DNA of 64,000 nucleotides from NCBI RefSeq assembly GCF_022539315.1, contig NC_066317.1, positions 54,106,435 to 54,170,434 of the forward strand, in the 5' to 3' direction. Below, one piece after another: positions 25,423 to 40,242 of the stretch. Made by a program: the position numbers and the translations under genes. Origin of the DNA: Serinus canaria (Eukaryota; Chordata; Aves; Passeriformes; Fringillidae). How positions within the stretch are numbered: position 1 is the stretch's first letter; each line of letters opens with the position of its first letter. The notes beneath the pieces are model-generated. The model did no database searches. It saw nothing but the letters and a program-made list of their open reading frames with translations, and was not told where the DNA came from.

Positions 25423-28400
25423 CAACAGCATTAGGATGTGTAGTAAGTTTGTAAAGTGATATTCCATATTGGTCATCAGTCTTCAGAAGTCCTTGATAGT
25501 TCTTGGATGTTGAAGGCAATTGTTCTTTATTGCTGAGTGCCTCCATACAGTATTTTAAAGCGGGCTTGTCTGCTCAGGAGTTTGTCACTGTCACTGCATT
25601 GTGACACAACACTGGGTGCGTGGAGCAGGGCGCTGATCCACAGATTTAAATTTGCACACATCAGTAGAAAACCTGGCAAAAGCCCTTTCATGTAAAGCCA
25701 TGCTCTATTCATTTATATCTTGGCAAGTCATGCTGTTCCATACTTCTGGATCACTCATCTTTTAGGTGAACGAACTTAAAAACAATGAGTCAGCATGAAA
25801 AAATATCAGGATTTAAAAAATGGAAGAGAGAGATATATGAAAAACAAGACAAAAAATACCAGGAGTATAGACAGGCCCTCAGGTCCCTTGTTGAAGGCAC
25901 TGTGAGACAGCACCCTTTCCCTGGTGTTTCAGGAAGAGTTGTCTAAATTTTCTAGATATGGAGAGTTTCAAGATATTTGCAGAGCTACCTACTGGCAAAC
26001 ATGCTTAAAATGATTTTGCCAGGAAAATATCTGCTGCAACTTATCAGTTTGGGTGCAACTGGTTATAAAGAGACACCTGAATGATTTTAGCTAAACTTGT
26101 TAACATTTTTAAAATAGAAGGCAAAGACTTACACATGTTTGAAATTGGCACAATTTCCCCATTTATGCCATGAATCTGTAGGCTATTTTGCCACACAGCT
26201 ACATCTTCAAAATCATGTACATAGAATCTTCACTGGACATACTTAGTTCTGCTTTAAAATCAGTATGCCTTATTTTTGACACTAGATACACTTTGAAATC
26301 CCAGCAACTTATCCTCTGGAACATAATTTAAGTGCCTAAAACAAGAAGCCAAATTTAGCTGATTTGAAAATGTTTTTGTTTTGCTGTTTCTGAAATGTCT
26401 CCCTTCTTAACAGGTAAATCATATTTACCCTTAGAAACTTGTCACATTTCTTGGTTTTTATTGCTGAAAGATTATATACATGATATCTATATTATTCTCC
26501 CATTCCAACAATCCCAACTTACATATTTCCTAGCACAGGAATGTTTTTAATTTCTTCTGACCCCACATGCCATCAACAAGATGTGTGCTGACATCACATC
26601 ACACAGCAGGCGGTAAAAACATTGCTGAGATGTTTGAATACTTACAGGCACAATAACTGTGGAGATCACTGACCAGAGCCAAACAAATTTGAAAGAAAAC
26701 TGGCACTGGTGAGAATACATGGCTGAATAAATATTGGTGCTGCAACATGGTGGAAAGCCTGAAAAGCTGGTGCTGGTACCAGGCACCAGAGAATATACTT
26801 GAAGAGACACTACACATGCTGGTACTAAGGGAAATGCTTCAAGCAACATCCATATCACCACAAAAAAGCAAAAATCAACACCATCAGATAAGCCTGTTTT
26901 AAAACTGAATTATCTCAGAAACACTTTTTTTCATTTATATGCAGATTTTCTCACCAAAGCACTAATAACCTAAAATTTCTTAACAACTTTTACTGCCTTT
27001 TTTTTTTCTTTCAAGGTTTGGGTTGTGGTGAGTTTTTTTTGTTTATTTGTTTTTGGGGGTTTTAATAGTTTTTAGTTATTTAAACACAATCATAGAATAA
27101 ACCAGGAAAGGATTCTGCCCAGACCAATTTCAAATTGGGGATATATTGACAAAAGAAAATTATTTCATATGCATAAAGTCCTGCTGAGTCACCCTATTTG
27201 TTTTCAGATTTAGCTTGAAATAGTGCAACTAGTTTATACATCACTGAAACTGTATCTTTCATTTTCTTTTTCTTCCAGAAATTCTGTTTCTCCAGTCACT
27301 GACTATGACTAATGACATTGACTATGACTTTAGCAAATATGCTTGAAAAGCTTCTTTCACCAGTCAGGATTAAGAAATGCCATTATATTAGTGCATTTAC
27401 ATAAAATTCACTTCCCTGTATCAGCAATATAGAACCATCTACTATTAAATGGCAGCACACTATGAGAGACAGTAGTTGATATTACTTTCCAAAAGATTTG
27501 TTCTTCCCCATTATCCTGTAAATATTTTTTCCTTTTGCAAGAAATACTATCCATTGTACTCCTTTTCATCCTGCAAAATAGTAGTGAGCACTATTGCTTG
27601 CACCTGGAAAAGGAGATGTACAACAGTACTCTAATTTGACAAATTAATTCAAATACCTATTTGAAATTCAGTCAACACAGGTTATTTTTCAAACAACTTG
27701 AGTTTTATGCATACATACACACACATATATACAGTCTTCCAAACTGTATTTCTGATGTGCAGTGATATCTATGGACTATGCTATTCTGGTACACAAAATA
27801 TGTACCTTACTCTGAAGCTAATTTAATAGAATAAAATGGGAAAAAAATCAACACAACTGTTTAACATAAATTTCTATTCATTAATTTCAACACATAAATT
27901 TAAAAGAAGATTAAAGGATACAGTAGGCATCATGAGGCAGCACTGACCTTTTTACCATCACAAAAGTTGTTTCCTTAATAAAGAAATCACATGGATAAAT
28001 ACAGTGTCTCATTCAATTTAAGCTCTTTATGGGTTCCCTCATATTTTAGCTCGGCACTGAGTAAACTGAACTATCCCATAGTGTTGATGAAGTCAAACAC
28101 ATTTTTACCCTTCTTAAATAATACTCCAGAATTTTATAATTAGACAACAAAAAAGGTGGAGTTTATGGGTAAGCAAATTTATTTTTTGATCAAACTCCTT
28201 TGATTTTCTCTTTATTGCCCTTCAAACTAAACTGGTGAATAGAACTAGTAAGGGTTGTTGTATGGAAGTTTTTGGCTGCTGAGTGATCAATATCCCATAG
28301 GAGGCAACAGTTAGAGAGCTCTGAGGATGTGGATACTTGGCACACATCCATACTGAGCTCTTAGAAATGTTTCTGGTTCCTCACATTGCCACGGAGGTAT

Positions 28401-31400
28401 GTAGAAAAAATTGTGTTTAGGTAATTAAAAGACTACATCATAATCTATGGCATAGTTTGGGGCAGGGGAACAAAGGCAACCCTTTATTTTCTAGCTTTTG
28501 AAAAGCAGATGTTGAGAATAACCACTATTTAGCAGAATACATACAGCAGCTCATTTAATGTATTTAAAATCTGTCCAATGGTGGTGCTGCTGCCCACATC
28601 AATCTCCTCTCAGCCTGAGCCAAGGCAAGAAGTTGTAGCAGTAGAAAGCTGCTGTCTCTGATGTGGACCTTGCCGTTGGTTGCAGTTATTTGTTTCCTTG
28701 CCAAAGAGTGAGTAACTTTATGGTGAGTTCCAAGTTCTCCAGCAGACTGTGCTCTACTGATTACCAATTACTTTATACTCTGTTTCTGGCCTGTATTCAT
28801 GATCTTAGCCTCAGTTTTGTTTTGGTTTGTCTTTTGCATTTTTTTAAAACACAGCCTTTGGCAGTAGCAGGAGAATGAAAGAGGAACTTTTGTTGGGCCT
28901 CCAAATTCTAGTATGGAACCTGCTCCAGCTCTGTAGGAGCAGTCCAATCCACTTAATGAGAAGATGATGGGGGCTGAAGCATTCTCAAAGTAGACAGAAA
29001 CTTTGGCAGATTACACAACCAAACATTAACAAGTTCTCCACTGAGCTTATATAATGTGTATTTCTTCTCCAAGGCTTACACTGGGTCCAAATTTATGGAA
29101 ACTTAATAGATATGACAAGAGAGGTAAGCTGACAAGAATGTGTCATTGGTGTCCCAATTTTTATTCACTCCTCAGTCAGTGCCTAGAGTGCTAAAGCTAT
29201 CTTGTTTCCTTTCAGCAGAAATTTCATGCTTTAGATGCCTCTGATCCATACCACTCATATAAATTTGAGCCTGAAAAGAAAAAGGCAGCCAGACTTGTGG
29301 TCTGAAACAATGAAGAATAGATGCAATGGTTTTTAGACATCTTAAAGGAATTTTTTGCAAGGATCTTGTTTTGCCTGAGACAGGTTAGAATATGCATTTC
29401 TCAATAACCAGATGAGTGTCTTAAGCAGCACATATTGGTTATCCTGTGCTGAACTAAAAAAATTCCTCTTTTTTTTTTTTTATTTTCTTCTTGGCATCCT
29501 GGGTATCTTCTGGAAAAAAAAGTATACCATAATGCTGCATTCTGACAACATATCTTGGTTCTAAATCTCAGTTTAGAGATTTAAAAGGGAAAAAAACAAA
29601 AGAAAAAGTAATAGTAATTTCTTTTTTGACCTCATCTTTCCATACCCACTGTTTTCCTTCTTCTAAGCATCTTTGTCCGTAATTCCCCAGGATACAGTGG
29701 AAAAAATGCAAACTATCATATTTCCACAAGTAGAATACCCAAAGGTTTCTATTTTGGACTCTGTATGGACACAGGCTCTACAAACAAAATCAAAAAGCTT
29801 TCTATTAGTCATTGACAGTAGGATCAAGTCTTAGCTTTCACCACAGGAAAAAAAAAAAATGAGCTGGAATAAAATAAAAAGAGGAGAAAACAACCAATGA
29901 ATGTTATCAAAGCTTTTTTGTCCATCAAAAATATTTTTTTTCATATGACTGCAACTGACATATTTAAGGTACTTTTGCTGTCTTCTTTCAAAATGGCTGA
30001 ACTTCCACTATGTCATGGGATGTTAATAGGTATTGCAAAAGAGATTTGGATTTTTTATTTCACTCTCCTTCTCCTATTCAAGATTAGCCAAGTCCTCATG
30101 CTATATATAAGATTTCTAAGGATTTTCTAATGGCTGCAGGTTTGGCATCTTTCCTGCAGTTACAGAATACAGCCCTGGATTGATGCTTAGAACAGATCCA
30201 AAATATGTATCATTCATCATGCTTTGTGTCAGGTGCTATTGGTTATAGAGCTTGAAATTGTTATCCAGCTGGATTAGTGCCTTAACTGTACCTTTGCTAT
30301 TCAAAGAGGAGGTTTAAAATGAACACTATCTTTGTTCTCCTACAATAGTTCAGTGAGAATGTCAGCATAACAGAGCAAGCTGGGAACACTTTCTTAAGAG
30401 AAGATCTTGTGATTATTATAACTTCTGTTTATCACTATACCTGTTTATTACCCTGGAATAATTTATAGCCATTAATTTCTCTAGGCAGTGGTTTTGTTCT
30501 CTCTTTAAAAATAAGGTGACACGAAGCTGAAACTTTTTCAGGTTCTTTTTTTCCCTTAAATTTGCTGAGTTTTCAGTTTTATGTGAACATCTATGAAAGG
30601 TGTTCACAGATGAAGCAATGGAATGAGAACACAATACATAGGGAATAGCACTGCCAAAAGAGAAAGAATCCTTAAAATAAAATAAAATTTTAAAAAATTA
30701 AAAAACGGAAGTATGTTCATAACAATTGTTTACTGCCACAGTACTGGAAGCATTCAGTGCAAAAAGATTATAATGGATTAAAATGCTGTTATGCACAGAT
30801 CTTTCTCTGTCCCTGGAAAGACACTACATAGGAGAAAAGAGCCCCTAAAGAAAAGAGAAATGATTCCTCAAAGGCCACACAAAAGATCAATATCAGGATT
30901 AGGAAACATTCAGATCTTTCATCAGGCACATGTCCTTTCCAGAGGACAATACCTATCTGAACCTTCTCATTCCTACTGCAGAAAAGCTAAGAAAACATGC
31001 AGATAGATATTTACTTTAAAATACATAACTATAAAAATGGAAAGCTACAAGTTTTTTGTTAGCTTTAATTGTCTTTCACATTGATGTATACCCTGAAAGC
31101 AAATATGCAGTTCTGTTTTGCTCTGGCCAGCATGTCTGTTGGAATGTCCTACAGAATTAGGAGCTCTGAATGTTCCTTCAAAAACTGACATTAATGGAGC
31201 TTTGTAACAGAAATGTAAAAATGTCAGAAACAAGACCTGAAACCCAAACCCATGCATCTCAGCTCTGTCCTTCTCTGCAGTAACCTGCATGTACTGCTGA
31301 GTGGATGCTGAAATATATCTTTTCATCCATAACTTTGCAATAGCAAGCTTCCTGCACTAAATTTACTTTGCATCTTAAAAGTTTAAAAGTTGAATGATGG

Positions 31401-34400
31401 CCTATTAAAGCCAATAGTATAGAATCTCAGCTTCTGTGGAGAAAGAAATATTAAAGGCATGTGTTCTGTACACAACCAACTAAAATAGGAACACTGTAAT
31501 GACATTAAAGATTACCTTTTTATTATTCAAATTTTTCCTGTGAATCTGTAAAGGAAAGAGGTGATTTTATAAAAGACATAATTATAGCTGCTTTTGAGGA
31601 GAGTTGTGATCACAATCTACTAAGAGGATGGATAAGTATTTGACTATGGGACTAGAATTTTAACAGAAGTGACAAACCTATCTGAAAACAATAGCTTTTC
31701 CATTGGACAGCATCAAAAAACTGCTATGATTTTCCATTGTGCCTTATCTCTGTCACTGCCCACTTAAAGCACTTTAAAATTTATCCTCTTAACAATCATT
31801 AGAGCTTGAATAATATGTTTGCAGAGTTATTCATCACTAAGAAAATTAAGGAAATTTTTGTTTAGGGCTGGAAAAGGGAAAAAGAATTGGTTATTTGACC
31901 ATAATTCAGGGAATTCTATGGAGTAATGCCATTATCCCATTCACAGCATTTGTTACTTGTAACCTCCCATGAGTTCATTCATTCTGATCAGACAGGCACT
32001 TCTGCAGGCACTGTGTCTCTTTGTGAGTCCTTGACCATGGTGCAATCTCTCCTGGGTGCTTGTCTCCCATGCCATGTCACAGCATCATTTAGTGAGATAA
32101 ATGCTTACATGTACTTATTCTGAGACAGAAACCACATAAAAAGGGGAGGAAATAATTCCTTTTTCCAAACATTGGCAATTTCATAATTTCACTTGTTTCT
32201 TAAAACTGTTTCTTTCTAAACAAGGTCCATACCAATTAAAAAGAAATACAGTTTGTATAATCTGTATATATCTATCAAATAGGAACAGATTGGTAAAAAA
32301 AGCACTGAAAAGAACATATCTATACTAAGTGTTCTCTAAGATAAATTTCAAAGTCTTCAGATATGAGTCTTGCTTAAAGCTCTGTAAGAAAAAATCCACA
32401 ACCCTTCATGTAAGGAAAAGCAAACTGCTGCATGTTAAGATCACAAAACTGGATGATTTTTTTTCCCCCTCAAACTTAATAAGTGAACTGGGATAAAACT
32501 GACCTCTGGTCAATGATTATATCTGAGAAATTTCAGCTGTGAAGGTGAAAGTTTGACAAAGTCATAAATAGCTGAAAAGGACAGAAAGGAAACATTTCAA
32601 AACCCTATAAATGTCACTATGATCTCCATTTGGAACACCATTGCTAGTACTTTTACAATGCAGTACAGACAGCAGTCTAAGGTGATCAATGGAACAACAA
32701 TATGTCTTAAAATCCATCTTAAAAAAGAGGAAAAGTATCATGAAGAATAGAGATGAGATCACAGATCATCCAGAAGACCACCTGCAAGGGAGTAAGATAA
32801 AGAAGAAAAGAAAGTCTGCTTTAGCCAGCTTCAGTTGGAATGACCTTTGAACCACTTAGTCATCAGTTTCCAAACACCCAGCTCTACTGGCCAATTACTC
32901 AGCAGAACATGATCAATGATCTAAAAGTTTTTAGCTGGTTGTATTGATCAAATATATAAACAAAACACAACTGTCAGCTGCTTTGAGTTTACTGCTGATG
33001 AAGTGATGTTTAAAACAATTAATGAATTAATGCTCAAACACAGATGAAAAAAACCTTAGCATATATAAAAGAGCAAAAATATTTACTACTTAATTAATTT
33101 GCCTTATAATTGATTTTTTTGTTTGACTGGCAAAACAGAAGTGTGATCTATAATTACCAGCTACCTATTAGAGCTTTTTCTTTTTTTTTTTCTCTTTGGA
33201 TTTCTGTTTATTTATAAAGTGAAGGAAGCAGGATCGCTGGTGCTGCCAAACCCTTTTCAAATTATTGGTGCTAAAAAAATAAATATCAGAAAATGCAAAT
33301 TATAACAAAATGTGAAGGTTGATTACTTTTTGTAAAAAAACAGGCAGATGAGCAAATGCTATGAAATGCTGAGGAAGGGCTGGGGCACACAAAGGAGTTA
33401 TGGTAAATGAGCTTCCAGGTGTCGGCTGAGCTTGGGTAGCTAGTGATATTTGCACTCTTAGCCTGGAGCAAACCTGAAACAAAAGGTGTGGGATAAATAT
33501 CCAGAGAAAGCACCCTCTGTTGGCAAGACCAGCCCCAAAGAGTCAAAGTTTGCAAAGGCACACCACTTTATGAAGAACAACTTACTTCACTCCTCCTTGA
33601 CCTACTCTGAAAATAGGAACAATTTCAACTTTTAAAGGCAGTAATTTAATTTCCCTCTGACAGCAACAGAATGATCCAGGACTCAGTACAATCTTACCTT
33701 TTCAGAAGTGTCTATAAAACAGGGGTTGCTTTCAAAAAAAGATTTGGAGTCAAATTTATTATTGGTCTTCTGGAAAATGTAATTTATGTCTTGCTTAGCC
33801 AGGTAAGATGGGAGGTAATCTAGCTGTTAGAAAATAAGGAGCTGAGTCAAAGAAAATGGAAAGGGAAAGAATTAAGCATGAAAAGAATACTATTTAAGGA
33901 AAGGGTAAAAACAGAGAGATTAATTTACTGTTAGTTCCATTTTATCTCTTGTAAGTACATTTTTAAATTTTTTAAATCAAAGTTCTTCTGCTTAATGTGT
34001 ACTGCCATTATTTCCCTGAAATGGAAAATGTCTGTTTTGTTCAGCAAGTGCATGTTAGAAATCTTGCGCTATTAAAAGATGGTGCCAATGTTAACTGTTA
34101 CACAAAGGATTAAATCTTAACTAAGTAGTATTAAAAAGTGACTCTATAAACCTTTAGGTTATTGGTACTTAAAGATTTTTTAAAGAAAAGAAGACCAATA
34201 TGAGGGATTAATAGTTAAGGTTATGCAAAATCCACTTAATCAGCATGGCTAATTTTAGTTTTGACTAAAGCTGCTGGCAACTATGTGTATTTTGCTTTGG
34301 GGCTTTACTTTTGAAGAGAGCAATGAATACATTTTTGAGGTAAATTTATCTTAACTGAAAGTCTACCTAATGCTCTTTAATTGCTGAAAAAGTGATGTTA

Positions 34401-37400
34401 ATAGCATTTGCATTTAGGAGAGGAAGAAGATTTTCAGCTGTGCATTTTTAAGACCCTAAAATAAGCATTTTATTTTCACATTTATATAATATACTGCCTG
34501 ACTATAAAACAGGTGAATTTTATAAAGAAGGCAGACATCAACATGGGCATTGTTTATGAAGAAATAATAGTTCTCCTGATAGTACATTCTCTATTCAGAA
34601 AAGAGCCTAGGGAAACTGGAGCATACTCCAAAGATACAAACACAATGACTTGCTAAACTATCTAGGGCACAAATGTTGAGAATGAGGGTCTTTCATTGAC
34701 AGATGTTACCTAAGCAAGGCAGATGCAGAGTGTCAGCTCAAATAGCCCAGGCACTTTAAACCAAAAATAAAAACTTGCTAATACTTAGAGTACTTTTACC
34801 TGACTCCAAAATCACAAAGGTTGAGATCATTCAACATGAAGTGGATTAAATGGATGTTATACTCTTAGTTTAAATTAAACTATATGAATACAAACTCTAT
34901 GCTTCTTCTCCTTAGAGAGTCACATAAAATCTGACTGCATCCTAAACTGGTGGGGTAAGGTGTTGAGAAAGAAAGGGCTGGGCATTAGGTGAACTCAACT
35001 TCACAAGGCTGTCAAAAATTGTGTGGGAGGAGTTACCCTTTATATTAAAAAAATGAAGAGCCATGGTCATAATTCCAGAGTGGATGATAAAGGGCTTTAT
35101 CTAGTGAAAAAAGTGGGTAAACCCACTAAAATTAGACTATTGATTTACAATTATGTGAAATTTGGGTAAGTGTACCTATGTTAGAATACTGCAATTATTC
35201 ACACAAACAAGGTAATGTTATGTAAAAACATATGGCAAGATCCTAGCATACTAGTATAGAACAATTTAATTTATCATAAATGGAAGTCTCTTCAGGTACT
35301 TTCAATACTACTTTTTTTTTTCCAAGTGTCATGAATGAGTTAATTAATTTAAATTCATGCAGCTTTGCTTCTCTACACCTGCTGTCATGGCCTGAGAAGG
35401 TCATGCCACCTTCTCTCTCTTTTAGCATTTTCATGGTACTTTTTCAGTGGAACCTGTTTATCAGCTAGGATCATAAGGTATGATTACTGGAATAGATTCA
35501 GTGCATCCAACTACGTGAGTATTCTGTGTGTGGCAATAATCAGCATCTTCAGAAGAAAGCACACAAATTCCCAGTGAGCAAATGAATGTTCTCTCAGCCT
35601 ATGCCAAGGGCTGGAGAAGGCTTAAGCACTTTGTACAAAAGCTGAAAATTGCATGAAGTTAAGTCAGTTCACCCTATCTAAAATTAGGCAAAGTGAGTAA
35701 CTGAACAAAAGGCACTTTGGGGAAACACAATCTCAACCTGTCAGGAGTGATGTTTTCCTTCCAGTAGAAAATTTATTCTGTAATGAATGTTGTGATTAGC
35801 TCTGTGTACTTACAGTGGTTGAGTTTCAGCTAGCTAGTTGATATGTTGATAGTACTGTTATTTTGACAGCAATTGTGCAATTGACTAAAGACTCACATAA
35901 CGATTTGAGTGGCAAGCTTGTGCTGATCTTAGTGCTGCCATGGCCACATTGCTATACAGAGCTGTGTTATAGACTGCCTCTCCTACAGGCAGTATCTGTT
36001 ATAGGATTTTGGCATATCTTGGACACAGGTCCCACAAGAAGCCATATGTTCCCCCATGGTCATGTTAGAAAAGCTGCCTTCCAGGCTGCAAGTGGCAATT
36101 AGACCAGACTCAATGAAACTGAGATAATTCATAATGTACTATTTCCCTTGGTTAAATGTCATCCAGTAATACAATTCTGCCTTTTTAAAATCTTCCTGCT
36201 CCCACCATCTAGTCTTACTCAAATATTGTCTTTGCTTCTTGGTTTAGATAATTGCATGGCAGATGACTGCATGGTACTCTTTGCTACACCTCAGAAGCTG
36301 TACCTCTTTGATTGGAAAAAAAATGTTGGAAGAGATTTGTAGGAGGTATGTATTTGAAAATTAATTATGTTAATAGTTTGGTTAAGAATCTTCAAAGTAT
36401 TAACTTTTCTATTTTTCATTGTAGACTGGCAATTGGAGAACAGTAACTACGAGCAATAAGGATCTGAGCCTGAAATTTCCTATACAGCTGTAATTCAGAT
36501 TTCTTCACCATCAGAGAATCACACAGCCCCCAATTCCTAATACAGTTGTTTGGTTTTTTTCTTTTTTTTCTGAAGGCATTCAGAAAGGGCATATGTATCT
36601 TCACATCTTAATATTTGCTATTTGGATTCTTACTTACATATATGTGACCTAATGCACTTCTGGAGGGTAGATCTCAAAACACTTTAAAGCTTTGAAAACT
36701 ACTTATCTGTATGTGTTTCTACATAGGTATTTATATTACAACTTCTCAATTAAAAAAGGAAAAAAGTTACCCTTCCATATCTTCTAGGAAACATTCCTAA
36801 AAATGTATTTTAAGCTCTGATTAGACCTCCCTATATCAGAAGCTGTTAGGTTTGATTTTTTAAGTGAAAGTATTGTTACTTATGAATAAATTTATTTAGG
36901 TATGCTATAACAAATGGTTTCAGTTTTAGAGTAGAAGTATCTATATCCATTATAACTCACAACAAAGAATTGTAGACTTTGGAGGCTATGTAAATCTCTA
37001 TGTAGCATTCATTGTTCTTCAAAAAACCAGCATCTAAAAAAGCCTGACAACTACCTGGAATGTAAAAATTGGGACATTAGATAGGGTCTACTATTCCCAG
37101 CAACTTTTGAAAGCATTCCTGGCACATTGTTTCCAATGAAAGAAGAGGTACTGGTGTGTGGGCTTCTTAAAATGTCCTTACAGCCTGCTGAGAGTAACTT
37201 AAAAGATGTCTTCTGTTTTCACACTGCATCAACTCCAGCCATGTGGGCCTCCAACAGCAGCAACTCGACAGTCACTCTTGTTTACTGTCTATTCCACCCA
37301 TCATAAGCAACATTTCCTCTCTGTATATTGCATGTATCCTTTATTTTCTTCTCAGCAAGCAGGACTTGCAATCTAATATGTATCTGTATGCTGTTAAAGG

Positions 37401-39089
37401 TTGCTGCCATTTTCTATGAAGTGAACACGTCTAAGAAGTAGAAATTTATTTATAACAGGTAAAAACCCCTAAATCTATCCATTTTAATTATGTATTTTAA
37501 ACTCTTAAATTTATCCTAAGACAATATTGTGGTTGTACTAGTACATACATTTAGGAGTAGCATTCATTATGAGGAAAAACAAAGTTACCTTCATCTTTGC
37601 ATCTTTACATGTGATCCTTTCCCTAAAAAAAACCCAGTGAAGCAATTTTCTACTATTTAAAATACAAGCTCATAACTTTTTAACCTCAATCTATATAATG
37701 ATATTGTATCCTTGCCCTTTTTAAAATTAACTATTCAAGCCGTGTGGTACTTGACTGAAATGAGAAGGCTCACTGCTTATGAGTGCAAAGCCATTCCTGG
37801 GGAAGTCAGAAGCAATTTTGCATATTTTTTTCAACATTAAAGCAATCTGAATTACATTAAGGGTGTAGAAAGGACCGCGGCAAAAGTTTTACTGACTAGG
37901 ATTTTATTTGTGGCATAAATATATATATTCATTATGCTTTAAAATAAAGTCTATATGCAGACAAAATCAACTCTTTAACAATTAATAGTATTTGCTTTTT
38001 CTTGTATAAAACACTGTTCCTTACATCTGCCTATTCCCTGTGCTCTGCATTTCAGTCTTTTTATTTTACAGCTGATGTCTCCTTTCACCATTATATTTTT
38101 ATTCCAACACTAAAATACATTTGTTGTGTTTTATTGTCAGATTTGATTAGCTTACCTGCTGTTCAGTTCTGTGCTACCCTTCTTAACTTGGAAAGGTTGC
38201 CTCATAAGAATCTGCAAAACTAACTTGATAATCATCCTTTAAAAGTTCTAAAAATATTCCTTTCCTCTAACTGCAATGAAAAGTCAAGAGAATAATGAGA
38301 GAGCTGATGTTCCTGCTACAATTGCTGTCTGTGAGTCTTATAAAGAGCCTCTCATTGATATCATGGGATAGTATATCTCTATCTTCTATTGCCTCTTAGC
38401 ACATGGGCTTTTGGGACAAGAACATGTTTCTGTATTCTTAAAAGCCAGAACATTCTCCTAGTTGTCAAAAAACATAGGTGACTTTTTTCCTCTTCATCAA
38501 AAATCAATTATTGCAAAACTACCACATGGCCATATCTGCCAACAGCATGACTATTTGCTGTGGTGAAAACAAATAAATAATCATATGAATCTTTATTAGC
38601 TTTTATAAAGAAAAGAGAGCAAAATATCCCAAAGACATGTAGTGCCAGTAGGCATCTTTTTCCACTCAGTCAAAACAAAAAGGCATAAACATTTCATGAA
38701 TCCTGCGATTTTAGATGAATGGACAGAAATACCAGTCAACAGAAGCAACGTCAATAAATAAATTTGAGATAATCCTACAGCAACCAAAGCTCTATTTAGA
38801 TATGCTTAGGAATATTTAATGCATCTAAATAAAGCAGCTCAGCTGTGTAGCAGAAAACTGATGCTGATGTAAGCTATTCTGGTGCTGGCATAGAACCAAA
38901 ATGGCTGTCATTTTTGCTGGTCTGCTCAGTTTCTTTATTTAGGTGTTTCTTACACAAGATGCTGTTTTATGGGGTGGGGGGGTTGACTTAAGGAAAAAAA
39001 TCCCTTCATGTCTAAATTGAGCTGTATAAGATGTTTGATTGTACAAAGTGTTTTTGATCTACTCCCAGCTATCAGCTCAACTGGAAAAG
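25423..39089. other. Long intergenic region between GBA3 and ADGRA3, no gene seen
   Basis: Nearly 14 kb of AT-rich DNA. All open frames are under 105 codons and none resembles a known protein. Visible small structures are T-rich tracts at 26998-27062, 29469-29480 and 33179-33192, an A-run at 29850-29861, and an 18-bp imperfect tandem repeat near 27301-27331 (tgactatgactaatgacat). Nothing here supports an exon, RNA gene or intact mobile element. Confidence 0.45.
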
Positions 39090-39480
39090 TTTTCCAGTGT
39101 TTGATTTATTTACCTGTGTGTTCATTTTGTGCTGGTTCTATTTAATCCAACTAAACTTCTTTTTGAGAATGCCACGTGCAACCATGATTAGTGTTTTACT
39201 AATATTAAGAAATTCTGTCTACCACTTTTGTTTTTTGCATTCATTACTTCATCGAAGAAACCAATTAGTTTGGTTTCACTTGATTTATGCTTTTTACAAA
39301 TGTGTTACCGATTTATCACTGCGTTTTCTTCAATCTGTTTACATACTGATTGCTCTTGCTTTACTAATTGTTCTAGTTATTTGTCAGATATTGAAGTTAA
39401 AAAGTGGCCTATAATTCTTCTTCATTTTTCCTCAACCCTCACTTATTCTCTTCTTTTAAACTGTAATACAATTTTAGCCT
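39090..39480 (-). repeat. Ancient CR1-type LINE remnant, reverse orientation
   Basis: Blocks such as ccaattagtttggtttcact, ctaattgttctagttatttg and cagatattgaagttaaaaag followed by tggcctataattc mirror the antisense of the old amniote CR1 reverse-transcriptase end (consensus pattern: 'aaattagtctgacatgatt... ttgttctagtatctttccaggtattgaagttaggctgactggcctataattc'). The hydrophobic open frames at 39097-39414 and 39228-39560 are by-products of this T-rich antisense element and not membrane proteins. Confidence 0.6.
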
Positions 39481-39887
39481 GCCATTGGTTTCCAGAGGCA
39501 AAGAAACATAGATGGATATTAAACTGTGCAGTAAGCAATAGCACAGCTAATAAAATCTAGCTCAATTAACCAATGACTTAATGGGCAAAGGAGAAAGTTC
39601 TGCTTAAAGAGAGGTAGTGAGGTCCCTTCCACCATCAGCTCACAAGTCCATATCCTCTCTTAACTCCTGTACCTCTTGTTCTCTGTGAGTATTTATCAGG
39701 GTGTGAGGGACAGTGAAGAAAAATGTTGTCAGTTGTTTGTTTAGTGTCTTCAGGTATGAATCAACTGAGAATAAAGTTCACTGCTTCAGCCAAGCTAGAG
39801 CTAGGACTACAACATCAGTGCTAAGGCTGTATAGAAAGAAATAGATGGCAATAGCCAAAAGATATGTAATCTCTGGCTTTATGTGAC

Positions 39888-40242
39888 TGTCATGGTTTAA
39901 CCACCTAAAGCCCACAAAGCTGCTCGCTCACTGCCCTGGCGGAAGAGAGGGGAGAAAACTGGAAAGGTAAAAGAGAACACTCATGGGTTGAGATAAAGAC
40001 AGTTTAATGGAAATGCTGCCCACCCAAAAAAACAAGGAAATCATTCACCACTTCCCAAGGAATAAATTGCCCACTTCCCATGGGCAGGCAGATGTTTATT
40101 TGGATATCTCGAGGACAGAAGGGCACCATCAACATTTGTTATCACTCCAAATGTACATCGCTTCGTCCTTCTCCAACCAGCTGTATGTGCTGAGCATGCA
40201 GTTAAAGCATGTGGAATATCCCTTGGGCCAGGGATATTCCAC
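39888..40242. repeat. Solo endogenous-retrovirus LTR, left half
   Basis: The element starts with TGTCATGGTTTAACCACC and continues with gctgctcgctcactgccctg and catgggttgagataaagaca then gtttaatgg. This is the layout of an LTR found in very many copies in songbird genomes. No gag, pol or env coding is present, so it is a solo LTR relic. Its right limit is the satellite array. At 40211-40242 the LTR text gtggaatatccct is followed by tgggcc and then its exact reverse complement. Direction of retroviral transcription is not assigned. Confidence 0.7.

Noticed and set aside
36148..36342. Frame ending MADDCMVLFATPQKLYLFDW-like text after a possible acceptor
   Set aside because: No family is recognised, no donor follows, and the upstream half is a T-rich low-complexity translation. 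It was left out for lack of support.
39097..39560. Hydrophobic frames that look like a membrane protein
   Set aside because: They coincide with a T-rich antisense CR1 remnant. The repeat explains the Leu/Phe/Ile content.
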